The notes below the pieces were generated by a model, which was not told the origin of the DNA, ran no database searches, and worked only from the letters and a program-made list of their open reading frames with translations. Shown piece after piece: positions 24,641 through 37,223 of a stretch of 64,000 bases of DNA. Positions within the stretch are counted from its first letter, which is position 1. Each line of letters opens with the position of its first letter. Made by a program: the position numbers and the translations under genes. Source of the DNA: Apostichopus japonicus (lineage: Eukaryota; Echinodermata; Holothuroidea; Aspidochirotida; Stichopodidae); NCBI RefSeq assembly GCF_037975245.1, contig NC_092580.1, positions 16,504,001 to 16,568,000 on the forward strand. Reading direction: 5' to 3'.

Positions 24641-25953
24641 GATATGAAATGCGCTCTGGACTTATGTTAACCGAAATGGATGTACCGTCCTCTTCCGGGC
24701 TATATATAGAATAACCCCTAAACATTTTTACCATCATAAACCCTCTGGTATGTGACAAGTGGTATACAAGGTACAACATGATACCCCTACCATGGTGTTT
24801 GGTCACATGATCCAACTGGCAACCTGTACCCCACTTTGCAGGGTGCCAACATATACCCGAATCCAGTGCTATATATATAGATCTAGGTTTTTGCTTAAAA
24901 TCACTGTATAAATGTAGTTAATCCTTATAAATGAGATATTTTCACAGACAATGACATATTTGCTATCTGTCTTTTCAGCTCTTTTTGCTTTATAGAGCCA
25001 TTCAATATAGTCATTACTTTTGCTCACAGTCAATTTCGTTTCTGAAAAGCATTAATTCTTAAGTTGAGTTGTTCTTTCAGTTAAAAAGTTCTTGGATTGT
25101 TTCATATCAAATGTCTTACATATTAAAATAATAATGAAAAACCAAAAATATCAGCAAGGCTTAGTGTCGATACTAAACTTTTATTAGGGCAAACATTCCT
25201 AAAAGATTTAAATTATCAAAGACTCCAAGTTCAAAATCTGTTAAATTTTGATGTTAAAATTTGGAAAAAAAGAAATATTACAGATTGTTTGTATGGGCTG
25301 CATGGTATTACTCTGAGATTCATAGTCAAGCTTGTCTTTTGTAGTTGGAACTACTTAGACGGGTGAAGAGCACATCCAGTGTTCATATTCATATTACTAC
25401 CTGCACTTTGTATTGTTAAAGAAGATTTTAAAGTCACTGTACAAATGTATAATCAATTCTTACATGGGAATTTATACTTTTATTATATTTCTTCTCAAAA
25501 AGAAAAAGCCAGAGTTTTGTTAGAAGAGAAGGTAGGACCAGTTTGTATTCCTTTTATGGTGTTAGGTCAAAAGTTATTTAAGAGCAGCTGGACTTTGAGA
25601 AGCTTCAGATTATCACCTAAATATAATCAGTCAAATCAATGCATAGAATGTCATTAACACTTAATGGCAAAACAAATGTAGTTACTTTTCTCTCACAAGA
25701 CTGCTGTTTTGATAATTTTAGAAGTGGTTTCTAAGTTTAGTGGAAGAATATTTCCATGATGTAGGACTTAAAGTGGGATAGTTACCTTTTTCTTAAAGTT
25801 ATAAATTGAAAAGTTTGTTCTTGAAGGGTTTAATTTGTTGAACTATTGCTGTTCTCGCTTTTGTTTACCCCCAAAAATGTGATTAAATTAATCACTTATT
25901 TGGTGTTTTCATGATTCACTTGTTTATGAACCCTTTAATGAGTTATAACTCAC
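24641..25953. other. No gene recognised
   Basis: AT-rich, no recognised domains. I looked on the minus strand for the rest of the SET domain that should follow the exon at 25954-26033 and did not find it. Confidence 0.5.
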
Positions 25954-26033
25954 TTAATGCATGTCGGCATCCCCTGCATACTCTATCAGGAAGTCTCCCT
26001 TCTTAAAACCTGTGGTTGTGAGCACTCCCTGGC
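25954..26033 (-). CDS. SET-domain fragment, exon with SET start
   Basis: Minus strand: AG acceptor, then an 80-bp exon, then the strong donor GTGAGT. Joined to the upstream exon in the correct phase it reads IGQGVLTTTGFKKGDFLIEY and AGD. From family knowledge, G-GV-TT--F-KGDF--EY-GD is the opening of the SET domain in KMT5A/PR-Set7-like histone H4-K20 methyltransferases. The last codon before the donor is an in-frame TAA, and no exon encoding the catalytic NHS/GEEL-Y half was found. The fragment is therefore probably dead, or ends in a truncated protein. Confidence 0.6.
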
Positions 26034-26398
26034 CTGTATTGAAAACAATACACATGTAATGTTACTGAGTTAAAAGAGTACAGTCAATAGTAAATAGAAC
26101 CTTAATGACATTTTAAACAGAAAAACACAGAGTTATAGTATAATAGTTTCAGCCATAGTGTTTCTTGTTCATTATTGAAACATTAGATAAAAATATCTAT
26201 GAATACAATTAAACATTAATGTTTCATAAACATAATGTAATTAACTGACACAAAATTGCAACTTTGATGACATTGGTGTTAAAGATCTCTGCTTACAGTC
26301 ATTTTCATACCACAACTAAATCTTGATTCATGAATTAATCTAAACTAGCTGCAAGATTTATACGAAATAGGGCTGTGACTTAAGAATTGCTCACATAC

Positions 26399-26509
26399 CA
26401 ATGTAATAGTTTATAAATTTGCCTTCAGATCCAGGCTTATCTTGGTATTTATGGCAGTGATTTTTAGCATCCTCCACTGGGTTAAGTTGATACTGTTTTC
26501 TATTTCTCT
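26399..26509 (-). CDS. SET-domain fragment, pre-SET exon
   Basis: Minus strand: acceptor TTCAG, 111-bp exon, donor GTATGT, phase 1 on both sides. It encodes ERNRKQYQLNPVEDAKNHCH, then KYQDKPGSEGKFINYYIG, the segment that typically leads into the SET domain in KMT5A-like invertebrate proteins, and it joins in frame to the next exon. No upstream exon was identified. The copia element at 27.0-31.6 kb lies just upstream, so the gene's 5' part may have been displaced or lost. Confidence 0.6.
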
Positions 26510-27013
26510 CTGAACAGGGAAAAACAAAGAATCTTTACCATATTTTCAAGAAGCAAACATGTCTTTTCAGTCAGAAATTTCCACACATAAAGGCTGGTGC
26601 GTGTTTACTACAAGTGTATCATGAATGTAGCAGTCACAAATAAGCCAAACAATTTCACCTGCAGACGATACGTGAAAGTGAGAGTCTCACTGTGAAACAG
26701 TGAAAGTTGGCAAGTATGGTCTACATGCATTAAATGCATGCATTAATATCACAATAGGAGACTCCACAGTGATGTATTAACAGGCTCTTTATAAAAACAA
26801 GTGTAGGTCAATTTGAAACTAAATAGTTGCCTGACATAAAAGTATGTGGACATGTGTACAATTGAGGTACTAGGGAATTGTGCACATTTGTACTGCATAA
26901 AACAAAACTTGTTTAGTTCTGTAAATATATGACAAAGAAGGGAACATCATACATGTACCGCACCACAATTAATTGCTCCCATTGACTTAATACACACTAA
27001 ACTTGTCACTTTC
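26510..27013. other. No gene recognised
   Basis: AT-rich flank of the copia insertion, with no coding signal. Confidence 0.5.
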
Positions 27014-27177
27014 TGTTGATGTATGTAAACTTATTTGTGTGCACCCTGTTCTCTGTTACCACGTTTCTACGTTACACATACTGCGTGACTTACTCTCTCT
27101 CGCTTTAACTGAATAAACCTGACATATCCTACTTTAATTGCTGGAATCATCTTTCCACCGTCATGGCGTCTACAACA
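27014..27177 (+). repeat. Copia 5' LTR
   Basis: 164 bp, TG...CA termini. It contains the polyadenylation signal AATAAA at 27112-27117 and ends with CCACCGTCATGGCGTCTACAACA-like sequence that includes an ATG at 27163. It is nearly identical to 31393-31554. Confidence 0.95.
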
Positions 27178-28440
27178 GGTTATGGGCCCAGGTATCGGCT
27201 TTTATTGACGGTGATGAGGAGAAGTATGAACTGTGGGAGATAAAATTCCTAGGCCACATGCGATTGCAAAAGCTACACAAAGTAATTTTACCGTCGGACG
27301 ACGAAGTTGATGAAGAGAAGAATGCAGAAGCTTTCGCGGAACTAGTTCAATGCCTAGATGATAGAAGCCTATCGTTAGTTATTCGTGACGCGAAAGACGA
27401 CGGTAGAAGAGCCCTACAGATTCTACGTGAACATTATCTATCTAAGGGGAAGTCGAGAATTATTTTTCTTTACACAGAGTTAACCTCCTTAAAGAAGGCG
27501 AAAGACGAGAGCGTGACTGACTACATGATACGAGCTGAAACGGCGGCGTCTTCACTCAAAACGTCTGGTGAGATTATAAGTGACAGTCTACTGATTGCAA
27601 TGGTTCTGAAAGGGTTACCAAGCGAGTTTAAGTCCTTTTCTACTGTGATCACACAAAAAGACAAAGTCCTAAAGTTCAGCGAGTTCAAGGTTGCCCTTAG
27701 AAGTTTCGAAGAAACGGAGAAATCTGGTGGTCGACAATCCAGGGATGATAGTGTCATGAAGATGGAAAGCACATGGACATCAAAAACAAACGACCGACAG
27801 CTGAAGTCCAGCGACACCAGGAAACATGGAGGATTCAACTGGGCATGCTATACATGTGGAAAGCATGGACACAGGGCAGCAGACTGCCGAGTGATTGACC
27901 AAAAGAGTAAGAAGAGATGGTGTGACATATGCAAGAAAAGTAACCACGACACAAAATGGTGTAGGAGGAAAGATTCGGTTAAAACTTTGGACAACTCCCA
28001 AAATGATGTTAAAGGTGAACACAATTTTCTCTTCAAGGTGGGCTTCGATACCGATCGACTAGATAGGGTACATGAAGCAAAAGGTCTGTTAGTAGATTGT
28101 GGGGCAACAACCCACATAATTAATGATGAGTCAAAGTTTGTAAGATTTGAAGATAACTTCAATCCCAGTGACCATTACATTGAATTAGCTGATGGCAGTA
28201 GAAACAACAATGTTGCCATAAAGAGAGGTGATGCTCAAAAATGTAGATTCCACTGGTAAAATCCAAACGGGCATCTTAGAAAATGCATTATATGTACCAT
28301 CCTTTAAGCAAAATATCTTTTCGGTGCAAGCTGCAACTGAAAAGGGTGCTTCTGTTCAATTTAAGCCAAATGCTGCGGAGTTGGTGAGTCCTGAAGGCAC
28401 CAAATTTAATATCGAGAGAATGGTCATCTGTATTACCTGA
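27163..28440 (+). pseudogene. Copia gag and protease region
   Basis: The ATG at 27163 lies inside the LTR and overlaps the primer site. Its frame stops after about 26 codons, and the main gag frame is entered by a one-base shift near 27200, so a base has probably been lost there. Gag then reads EEKYELWEIKFLGHM and carries a zinc knuckle CYTCGKHGHRAADC (about 27847) and a second Cys/His motif WCDICKKSNHDTKWC. The aspartic protease motif VDCGATTHI lies at about 28096. A second frameshift near 28230 moves the protease tail into another frame (ALYVPSFKQNIFSVQAATEK), which ends at 28440. Confidence 0.9.
27178..27191 (+). promoter_or_regulatory. Primer binding site (copia type)
   Basis: GGTTATGGGCCCAG directly follows the LTR end CAACA. 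As I recall, Drosophila copia has the same sequence at this position and primes from the internal part of initiator tRNA-Met, exposed by cleavage of that tRNA, rather than from its 3' end. Confidence 0.8.
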
Positions 28441-29450
28441 ATAATACAATCTCCAATAAGATTGCATCCCATACTTTGATAGAATGGCATGAAATTCTTG
28501 GCCATTGTAATGTAAAAGATGTGCTCAAACTGAAGGATGTCGTAGATGGTATGAATATTACTGGTAAGCACGAGTTGGATTGTGGCATCTGCATAGAGGG
28601 CAAAATGACACAGTATCGAAATAGAGAGCCTGACAAGCGTGCTTGTTCTATTTTGGAAGTTGTGCATTGTGACTAATTAGCAGGTCCGATTGAACCTATT
28701 GCCTGTGATGATTTCCGATATGCAATAAGTTTTGTTGATGACTATTCTGGCCTTATTATGGTGTATTTCTTGAGAGAAAAGAGTGACACCCTGCATGCAA
28801 CTGAAAAATTCCTGGGCGATATTGCACCACATGGCTCTGTAAAATGTATTAGAAGTGATCAAGGGGGTGAATTTGTGTCAAAAGCATTTGAATCTTTGCT
28901 TGTAAAGAATCATATCAAACACGAAAAGTCAGCGCCATATTCACCACATCAAAATGGTACTGCTGAAAGAGCATGGCGTTTCAATGTTTGAGATGGCAAG
29001 ATGTTTACTATTACAGTCACAGTTGCCAAAGGCACTGTGGACTTATGCTGTTATGTTTTCCGCATATGTTCGTAACAGATGTTACAATTCAAGACTTTGG
29101 AAAACCCCATTTGAGTTATTTACCGGCCAAAAACCCAACATTAGTGGTATGCATGTTTTCGGTACCATCTGTTATGCCTACATACAAAACAAGAAAAAAT
29201 TAGATGCTAGAAGTGAAAGAGGATTTTTCATAGGCTATGACAAGGGAAGTCCAGCTTATATTATCTATTTTCCTGAAAGCCAACTAATCAAGAGAGTCAG
29301 GTGTGTTAAGTTTCCAAAGAGAGCTGACATTGTTTCTAGTGGTGAGAAGTCTAGTGATCTAGCGAGTAATCCAATTGATGATGATAGTCTCGTTATGAGA
29401 AATAAACCAGAGTCCGTCACAGAGAATAGAACCACCTGTCCAAGCTAGTG
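28413..29450 (+). pseudogene. Copia integrase region
   Basis: The HHCC zinc motif is visible as EWHEILGHCNVKDVLKL, then CGICIEGKM. The core follows with SFVDDYSG (first Asp), RSDQGGEFVS (second Asp) and SPHQNGTAER (catalytic Glu). The C-terminal GKS-like part is LWKTPFELFTGQKPNI, HVFGTICYAYI and RGFFIGYD. Breaks: frameshift near 28413, in-frame TAA at 28674, frameshift near 28970, and a stop near 29448. All three catalytic acids are still encoded. Confidence 0.9.
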
Positions 29451-29639
29451 ATAGGAGATACGAAAATAATCAAAATGTCAACCCTGAGCACATTGCAAGG
29501 GAATTAACAGTCTGACAAAGAGAGTTGTGGTTCTCAGAGGTACCCACGTAAGGAGCGAAAAAGCCCTAAGTATCTTGAAGATTACAACATTGATAATGAT
29601 GACAGTGTAAACTATTCAATACATTATTTCTACAGGTTG

Positions 29640-31189
29640 GCTGATGTACCAAAGACATACCAAGAAGCTATCACTTGCCCTGTCTCAAGTGACTGGCAGA
29701 AAGCTATGAAGGATGAGATGAGTGCCTTGAGAGAGAATGACACTTTCGAATCAAATCCCCTACCAGAAGGTAGTGGGAGGTCGATGGGTTTATGCTGTAA
29801 AACTTGGCCCAAATGATGAAGAGCAATATAAAGCTTGCTATGTTGCTAAGAGGTTTTCCCAATTACCCAATGTTGACTACAATGAGACATTCTCTCCGAT
29901 GGCACGAATCTCATCCATCCGAGCGTTGATGCAATTGAGTATTCAGCATAACTTAATTGTCCACCAAATGGATGTGAAGACGGCTTATTTAAATGCTCCA
30001 ATAGATTGTGAACTTTATGTCGAACAACCAGAAGGTTTTGCAGTAAGTGGTAAGAATGATGAGAAGTTGGTCTGTAGACTGAAGAAGTCATTATATGGTC
30101 TGAAGCAAAGTGATCGAAATTGGAATAGCCTTTTGCATTCCTACTTTGTTGGTGAGAGTTATTCTCAATCACTTGTAGACCCTTGTGTGTATACTAAACA
30201 TGAAGAAAATGATATGACCATAGTTCTTGTCTGGGTTGATGATATCATCATCACAACCAATAGAGACTCTACACTGGAGGATGTCAAAAGAGGTTTAACC
30301 TCTAGATTCAAAATGAAAGACTTAAGTGAAATTTCGATGTTTCTAGGTATGCGTTTCATCTGTGAGGTTGACATGATCAAAATAAACCAGTCCAAGTATA
30401 TAGAGAAGATGTTGCTGAAGTATGGTATGAAGGACTGTAAAGCACGATCAACTCCATGTGAAGTGAATGTAGACAAAGTTTTTGAGAATCCTGAAGATCA
30501 GATAGTTAACTGATGCTAGACTCTATAGAGAGATAGTTGGTAGTCTGATCTACGTAATGACATCAACCAGGCCAGATCTGTGTTATACTGTGACAAAGTT
30601 GGCACAGCACATGTCAAACCCAACCATGGCCCACTTTACCATGGCAAAACATGCTTTACGCTATCTGAAGTGTACGATCAATCAAAGTTTAATCTACAGA
30701 AAGTCTGTGGAACCTCTAAGTTTAATTGGTTTTTGTAATTCAAGTTGGGGCAATTCAGAAGACCGTCGTAGCATTACAGGTTACTGTTTCCAACTTTCTG
30801 AGAATGGTCCACTGATATCGTGGAAAAGTACTAAACAGCGTACAGTTGCTTTGTCCACATGCGAAGCTGAGTATATGGCGTTAGCAGCTGCTACACAGGA
30901 AGCAAAATTCTTAGTACAGCTATGGAGAAGCATGACAAATTCCGACTCAGTGAACACTGTTTCATTGTATTGTGATAACCAAGGTGCCTTAGCTCTAGCT
31001 AAAAATCCTGTTCACCATCAGAGGTCCAAGCATATTGATATAAGGTACCACTTCATTAGGTTGGAAGTCCAGAAAGGTGCCTTACAACTTGTTTATGTTC
31101 CATCAGAACAAAATGTTGCTGATATATTTACCAAACCTGTGAGCGAGTCCAAACTACAGAAGTTTGGCAGCCAGATCATGGGTATCTAG
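29640..31189 (+). pseudogene. Copia reverse transcriptase and RNase H region
   Basis: RT begins around SDWQKAMKDEMSALREND (about 29690). It continues, after a frameshift near 29750, through GRWVYAVKLGP, HQMDVKTAYLNA, KSLYGLKQSDRNWN and the catalytic VWVDDIIITTN (about 30230). The frame ends at 30513 and resumes in another frame as REIVGSLIYVMTSTRPDLCY. RNase H shows SITGYCFQ, STCEAEYMALA, YCDNQGALALA, SKHIDIRYHFIR and a terminal NVADIFTKPV. Stop at 31187-31189. Catalytic motifs survive, but the frame breaks prevent a complete Pol. Confidence 0.9.
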
Positions 31190-31382
31190 GTACTGTAGCT
31201 GAGTTATTGACGCAGAACTAAATGTTTTGAACTCAATCATTTACAGTTTGAAATGGTTACCCTTTTTATATTCCATATATGTCAATTGTTATAGAAGGTT
31301 TTATTATTCTCTGAGTTTTTCTAAATGTTTTTGATATCAAAAGCATACATTCTCATGTTTATTATGTAACCACCATAAGTTT

Positions 31383-31392
31383 AAAGTGGGGG
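31383..31392 (+). promoter_or_regulatory. Copia polypurine tract
   Basis: AAAGTGGGGG lies immediately before the 3' LTR start TGTTGATG, the position expected for plus-strand priming. Confidence 0.85.
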
Positions 31393-31554
31393 TGTTGATG
31401 TATGTAAACTTATTTGTGTGCACCCTGTTCTCTGTTACCACGTTTCTATGTTACACATACTGCATGACTCTCTCTTGCCTTAACTGAATAAAAACGTGAC
31501 AGATCCTACTTTTATTGTTGGAATCATTTTTCCACCGTCATGGCGTCTACAACA
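31393..31554 (+). repeat. Copia 3' LTR
   Basis: 162 bp, begins TGTTGATG and ends CTACAACA, with AATAAA inside. The match to the 5' LTR is close but shows a small deletion in the CTCTCT region and scattered substitutions. Confidence 0.95.
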
Positions 31555-31670
31555 CCTATAACCCCAATAAATTGGAGCAGAACAAGCAACAGGTTTTGAC
31601 TTTTCTTTCGTGTTGCATGTACGGCATCACACTAGCATTTAAGTTTTAAAATAATTAGATATTAACTGAC

Positions 31671-31848
31671 CTTTAGAGAATTCTTTTTGTAGGAGAATTT
31701 TCATATTAATTCTCTCCAATTCAATATTTTCCTCCATAGTTTGTTGCTTTACATCTCTTTGGTCTGGCTGACCAGAGACAACACCCCTGTCAATGAGTTC
31801 CCCTGGGTCTCCTTCATCCTTCACCGTGCCGTGTTCCATCATTATAAT
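31671..31848 (-). CDS. ABCC exon: end of NBD1 and connector
   Basis: AG acceptor at 31849-31850, donor GTCAGT, 178 bp, phase 0 to 1. It encodes IIMMEHGTVKDEGDPGELID (the H-loop-distal part of NBD1, the usual IIxMxxGxVxxEGxxxEL), followed by a charged connector with KQQTMEENIELERINMKILL. The next ABCC exon, expected to start TMD2, was not found. The nearest downstream exon in phase (26509) encodes SET-like sequence and is not a credible continuation. Confidence 0.85.
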
Positions 31849-32565
31849 CTACAAAACCAAACATTTCAGGTCAGTGTCGAAAAATGAAAGTGACAGCTCA
31901 ATTTTAAATTTCTTCTTGCTTGGATAAAGACAGTATGACAATTCTCACCTACCTGATCCATAAAAGTGCATTAACCTTAATTTCCCTGTCTAACAAAAAC
32001 TAGCAAATTTCCCACATTGCCCTACCTGGCTGTATCCAATTCCTTGTCACCTCCCATCGTTCTAATCGAATGTTTTAGATTTAACAGTGTAGTGCATTTT
32101 GCAGTGTGAAGACAGTTAATAGTGGAGGGGAGTGCTGCAGTAAGTATATGATATTTCAGCAGAGAATTCTTTAATGACTTCATATAAACTTCAATGAAAA
32201 TTTCAAAAAACTCTATAATGAACGATTCGAGCTTCTGCGATATTTAAGATAATATCACCAGTTTAGAATCTTAAAGATTGTAAGAACTATCTTTACAGCA
32301 GTATACTCATGCCACACTCCTTTGTGTGTTATGTGGTGCATGTACAGGTTACAGCCCCCCCCCTACCCCCACCTCCTTGTTCAGAATAATGTGCCAGCCC
32401 CATTTTTGGACACCACCATTAGTAAATTTTGTACTATATTTTGTACTATATTGTGGCCCTCCTTAAATTGTTTGTGCCCTTCTCTTAATTGTTAGTCCCT
32501 CAAACTCAGCATCCTGGCTACAGTCATAATGTATCCATCATTCATGAGTTAATTAGCATACTTAC
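31849..32565. other. ABCC intron, nothing further seen
   Basis: Intronic, AT-rich, with a poly-C run at about 32357. No element boundaries recognised. Confidence 0.5.
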
Positions 32566-32700
32566 ATGGTCAGCTTGTAGACAGTTCAATGTATTATTCA
32601 CTACAAGTATTATCGTTCTTCCTTCCTTTCTGACCATTCCGATAGCTTTGTCAAAAACTGATCTCCCGACGTAGACATCTAGTGAAGACAGAGGATCGTC
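32566..32700 (-). CDS. ABCC exon: Walker B and D-loop of NBD1
   Basis: Acceptor CACCAG, donor GTAAGT, 135 bp, phase 0 to 0. It encodes DDPLSSLDVYVGRSVFDKAI, then GRTIILVVNNTLNCLQADH. DDP is the end of Walker B, and SSLD is the D-loop. The usual switch histidine sits in VTH or VTN in the family; here the corresponding position reads VVNNT, with Asn in place of His. Confidence 0.88.
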
Positions 32701-34295
<1,595 letters not shown>

Positions 34296-34302
34296 TCAAA
34301 TG

Positions 34303-35040
34303 TTTAAAGGCATTGAAGACTCGACCCAAACCGCGTGCCACCCTCTGAAAAAGTGAACTTTTCGTTGTTTGCAAGTGAAGTTTTCTTCTTGTCGCTACAA
34401 AATGCAGACAGTAATGAAACGTGATACCTTGTTATAATTTATCTAGACCTGAGATGTCCATGCTGCTAAATATGAACGTGTTGTGGGTATTGACCGTAGC
34501 TATATGTATTGACTACACTAGTGTCTAATTACCGACGGTAACAAGCTGTGTGTGTATTTTCTGGGATCCATGGTGGTGTCTAACATTTCTGTTACACCAG
34601 TGGCAGAGCGTCCATATAGTCAGGGGGGGCGGATCCCCCCCCCCTGACGGACTCAAATGGACTGCTGGCGCCCTTTTCAGCTCTTTACCACTTTTTACTT
34701 ATTCTCGATTATTGACTTTTTTATTGCGCTCTCATCTACTTATTGACATTTGTCACATTTTGTTGGTGTAATTTGGCGATGACACCTATTTATTCTTCGT
34801 TTATCTGCAAATTAGCCAGGCCCGGAAAGGGTCATTTCCGGCGATCTAGGGAGTATCTTTACTCAAAAAAATTCTGTGGTGGCGCTCCGCTTAGATAGTG
34901 TCGAAAGCGCCCCTACAGACCATTCTCGCCCCTCCTGACCAATTCCCCTAGCTCCGCCACTGTGTTACACCTTATTCGAAACTAGGTCAAATTACCAGCA
35001 TCAGACGTTTCTTTGTGCACGAGTCTTCACACCCTTTAAA
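34303..35040 (-). mobile_element. MITE family B, copy 2, interrupted by a hAT MITE
   Basis: Ends TTTAAAGGCATTGAAGACTCG-like and, reversed, TTTAAAGGGTGTGAAGACTCG-like. The element is inverted relative to 16391-16766. Without the inserted hAT element and one target copy it would be about 365 bp, close to the 376 bp of copy 1. The target may be TTAA. Confidence 0.8.
34598..34962 (-). mobile_element. hAT MITE family A, copy 2 (365 bp), nested in MITE B
   Basis: Ends CAGTGGCAGAGC and GCTCCGCCACTG, flanked by identical 8-bp duplications TGTTACAC at 34590-34597 and 34963-34970. The uninterrupted MITE B at 16391 shows one copy of this octamer (as GTGTAACA), which confirms the insertion point. Confidence 0.95.
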
Positions 35041-35712
35041 TGAGAGTAAATTTAGAAAGTTCTGTTTAATGCAAAGATGTTGTGAGTGATTTACTTGCAA
35101 AGACCACAAAGGCTTTTTTAATTTTGTCATTCTGTTATATGAAAAGTTAAAGAACTTCAAATAAACTGATCTGAATTACAGAGGGCATTAAAATTGCCTA
35201 GTGATGAATAAATTAATGAGACAAATAATAAAATGCAAATAAACAATAGTTAAAGTATACAGCACATAGTAAATAGCACTGCAGGACACCAATATCATTT
35301 GTAATTTCCTTGCTAATTCAGCTAAATGTAACCTAATAACAAAGTTTGTACTGGTAGACTATTTGTGGAAGTATTAAACCCTACTGTGGGCTTTACTCCT
35401 AAGTAAAGGGGATTCAGTGGCCCTCAAGGGTTACATCTGGGGAAAAGAGTATGATTTTGACCCTCCGATATGTAGTATTGGATAAATAAACAAAACAAAG
35501 ATTTCAAATGCAATGATATGGAAGCCATTTTGGATTTCTTTATTAGATTTAAAACTCTGAATTTTAAGTTTGTTTACAAAGCTGTGATGTGTAACTAAGT
35601 TATATCTTTTCACAATTTTTTAAGTGAATGAGAACATTAAATTAGTCACCATCAGTAAAATTAACTTAAACATCCAAAATTAACAAATAAGGATCATTGA
35701 TCATACTCTCAC
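35041..35712. other. ABCC intron, nothing further seen
   Basis: AT-rich intron without recognised elements. Confidence 0.5.
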
Positions 35713-35814
35713 CGCCTTTCATCATATGGGCGACCAAAGAGAATGTTTTCCCTGAGGGTTGCATTCAAAATGTCTGCTCTCTGAGGACAATAGGCAACTG
35801 ATGAAAGATTGTGT
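35713..35814 (-). CDS. ABCC exon: Q-loop of NBD1
   Basis: Acceptor TTCTCAG, donor GTGAGA, 102 bp, phase 2 to 2. It encodes HNLSSVAYCPQRADILNATL and RENILFGRPYDERR. The CPQ glutamine is the Q-loop. It joins in phase with the Walker A exon upstream and the signature exon downstream. Confidence 0.9.
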
Positions 35815-36214
35815 CTGAGAAGAATAGAAACACCACTTGAAATTAGAACGTAAAAATACAAAAGAATAAAGCTAATTGACAAAGAAAAAACATTGGTTAT
35901 TAATGGGGTGGACCATGGGGTGGAGGGAAAGTGTAGCGGCACAGCATACACTGACACTGTAGGAAAGCAAACATTGTAATGGTTGAGTATTTCAGAGAAA
36001 AAAGAAATTCATGTACTAGTTTCATCTCCACTATATCTAACCTGTCAAACTTATAGTGAAAGGTAAAAGATAACGAAGGAGAGACAGGTGGCTATAAATT
36101 AAGATCACAGATGAAATTGGGTGTGTACAAGTAACTGATTTGTCAGCACTATGCACACAGCCTTTAATCTCTGTTGCATTTAAACTTGTCCAGGTTTCCT
36201 TGAACGACAAGAAC

Positions 36215-36585
36215 CGGTGGCGGAGCCAAGGGTTTTGGTCAGGGGGGGGGGGAGTGAGAATGGTCTCTAGGGGCGCTTTCAGACACTATCTAAGCGGAGC
36301 GCCACCACAGGTTGGCGCGGAGCGAACAGAATTTTTTCCGGAAATGACCCTTTCCGGGCCTTGCTAATTTGCAGATAAACGTAGAATAAATAGGTGTCAT
36401 CGCCATTTTGTCAGAAATTACACCAAATGTTACAAATGTCAATAGGTATTTGAGAGCGCAATAAAAAAGTCAATAATTGCGAATAAGTAAAAAGTGGTAA
36501 AAAGCTGAAAAGGGCGTCAGCAGTCCATTTGAGTCCGTCAGGGAGGGCATCAGCCCCCTCTGACTGTATGGACGCTCCGCCACTG
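36215..36585 (+). mobile_element. hAT MITE family A, copy 3 (371 bp)
   Basis: Ends CGGTGGCGGAGC and GCTCCGCCACTG. The flanks ACAAGAAC (36207-36214) and ACAGGAAC (36586-36593) match at seven of eight bases. It carries the TATCTAAGCGGAGCGCCACC core. It lies in an ABCC intron. Confidence 0.9.
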
Positions 36586-36593
36586 ACAGGAAC

Positions 36594-37120
36594 CTAGAAT
36601 TGGCCTGCAGCCTATCATCAACAGACTGCTGTGTGACAGAGCAGAGGAAGTATCATTACACAGACAGACCATGGAGGAATCTACCTGTCAGGTTAAATAC
36701 ATCCATTCATATACTATCAGTGATATAAAGCTGTACAAGTCAAGCTGCACCATGCATGGATACTCCATTTCTTGGGTGAATGATTGTGTGTGACCAGCTA
36801 TCAAAGAACCAGTGATAAAGTCACTCATAAGAACCAACAATATTTTATGGTACGATTACTTTGTAAACGATTTTGCGGTATTGTTTATGAAATTCCCTAT
36901 TTCTTCCAACATCTTGAACATCCAAATCCCTGCCGACACATTGATTCCTCATTCGAGCTCATCTCAAACACACTGACGCATAACAAATGTCGGCCAATTA
37001 CTTATATGTATATGTCGGCCAATTAATGATGCACTCATGATCATTTTTATTGGAACATTGTTCTGTTTAAGTTCACAATTAAAATAAATACCTGACTATT
37101 GTTCCCATTGTTTGCATTAC
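36594..37120. other. ABCC intron, nothing further seen
   Basis: AT-rich intron. The word TATGTCGGCCAATTA is repeated at about 36990 and 37012 in slightly different form. Nothing else recognised. Confidence 0.45.
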
Positions 37121-37223
37121 CTTCCTTTATACACCCCTGCAGTCAAGGTGAGTTCTTCAATTAATGCCAGTAGCAGAGATGATTTACCACTCCCAACTGA
37201 GCTCATCAACAGGGTCAGACCAC
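37121..37223 (-). CDS. ABCC exon: Walker A of NBD1
   Basis: Acceptor ATCAAG, donor GTAATG, 103 bp, phase 1 to 2. It encodes GLTLLMSSVGSGKSSLLLAL and IEELTLTAGVYKG. The P-loop reads SSVGSGKSS; the first Gly of the consensus GxxGxGK is replaced by Ser, while GSGKSS is intact. Confidence 0.9.

Larger units (their letters stand above)
27014..31554 (+). mobile_element. Ty1/copia LTR retrotransposon, full length but mutated
   Basis: The 4.5-kb element is bounded by direct LTRs of 164 and 162 bp that begin TGTTGATG and end CTACAACA. Inside, in copia order, are gag with zinc knuckles, protease, integrase, reverse transcriptase and RNase H, which is the diagnostic INT-before-RT order. The LTRs differ at roughly a dozen positions plus small indels, so the insertion is not recent. 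The flanking five bases (CTTTC left, CCTAT right) do not match, so no target duplication is visible. At least six frameshifts or stops interrupt the coding region. The metazoan GalEa clade is a plausible placement, not tested. Confidence 0.95.

Noticed and set aside
26399-31848. In-phase splice from the last ABCC exon (31671) to the exon at 26509
   Set aside because: Phase 1 agrees, but the downstream exon encodes SET-type sequence and not ABCC TMD2; one phase match in three is expected by chance.
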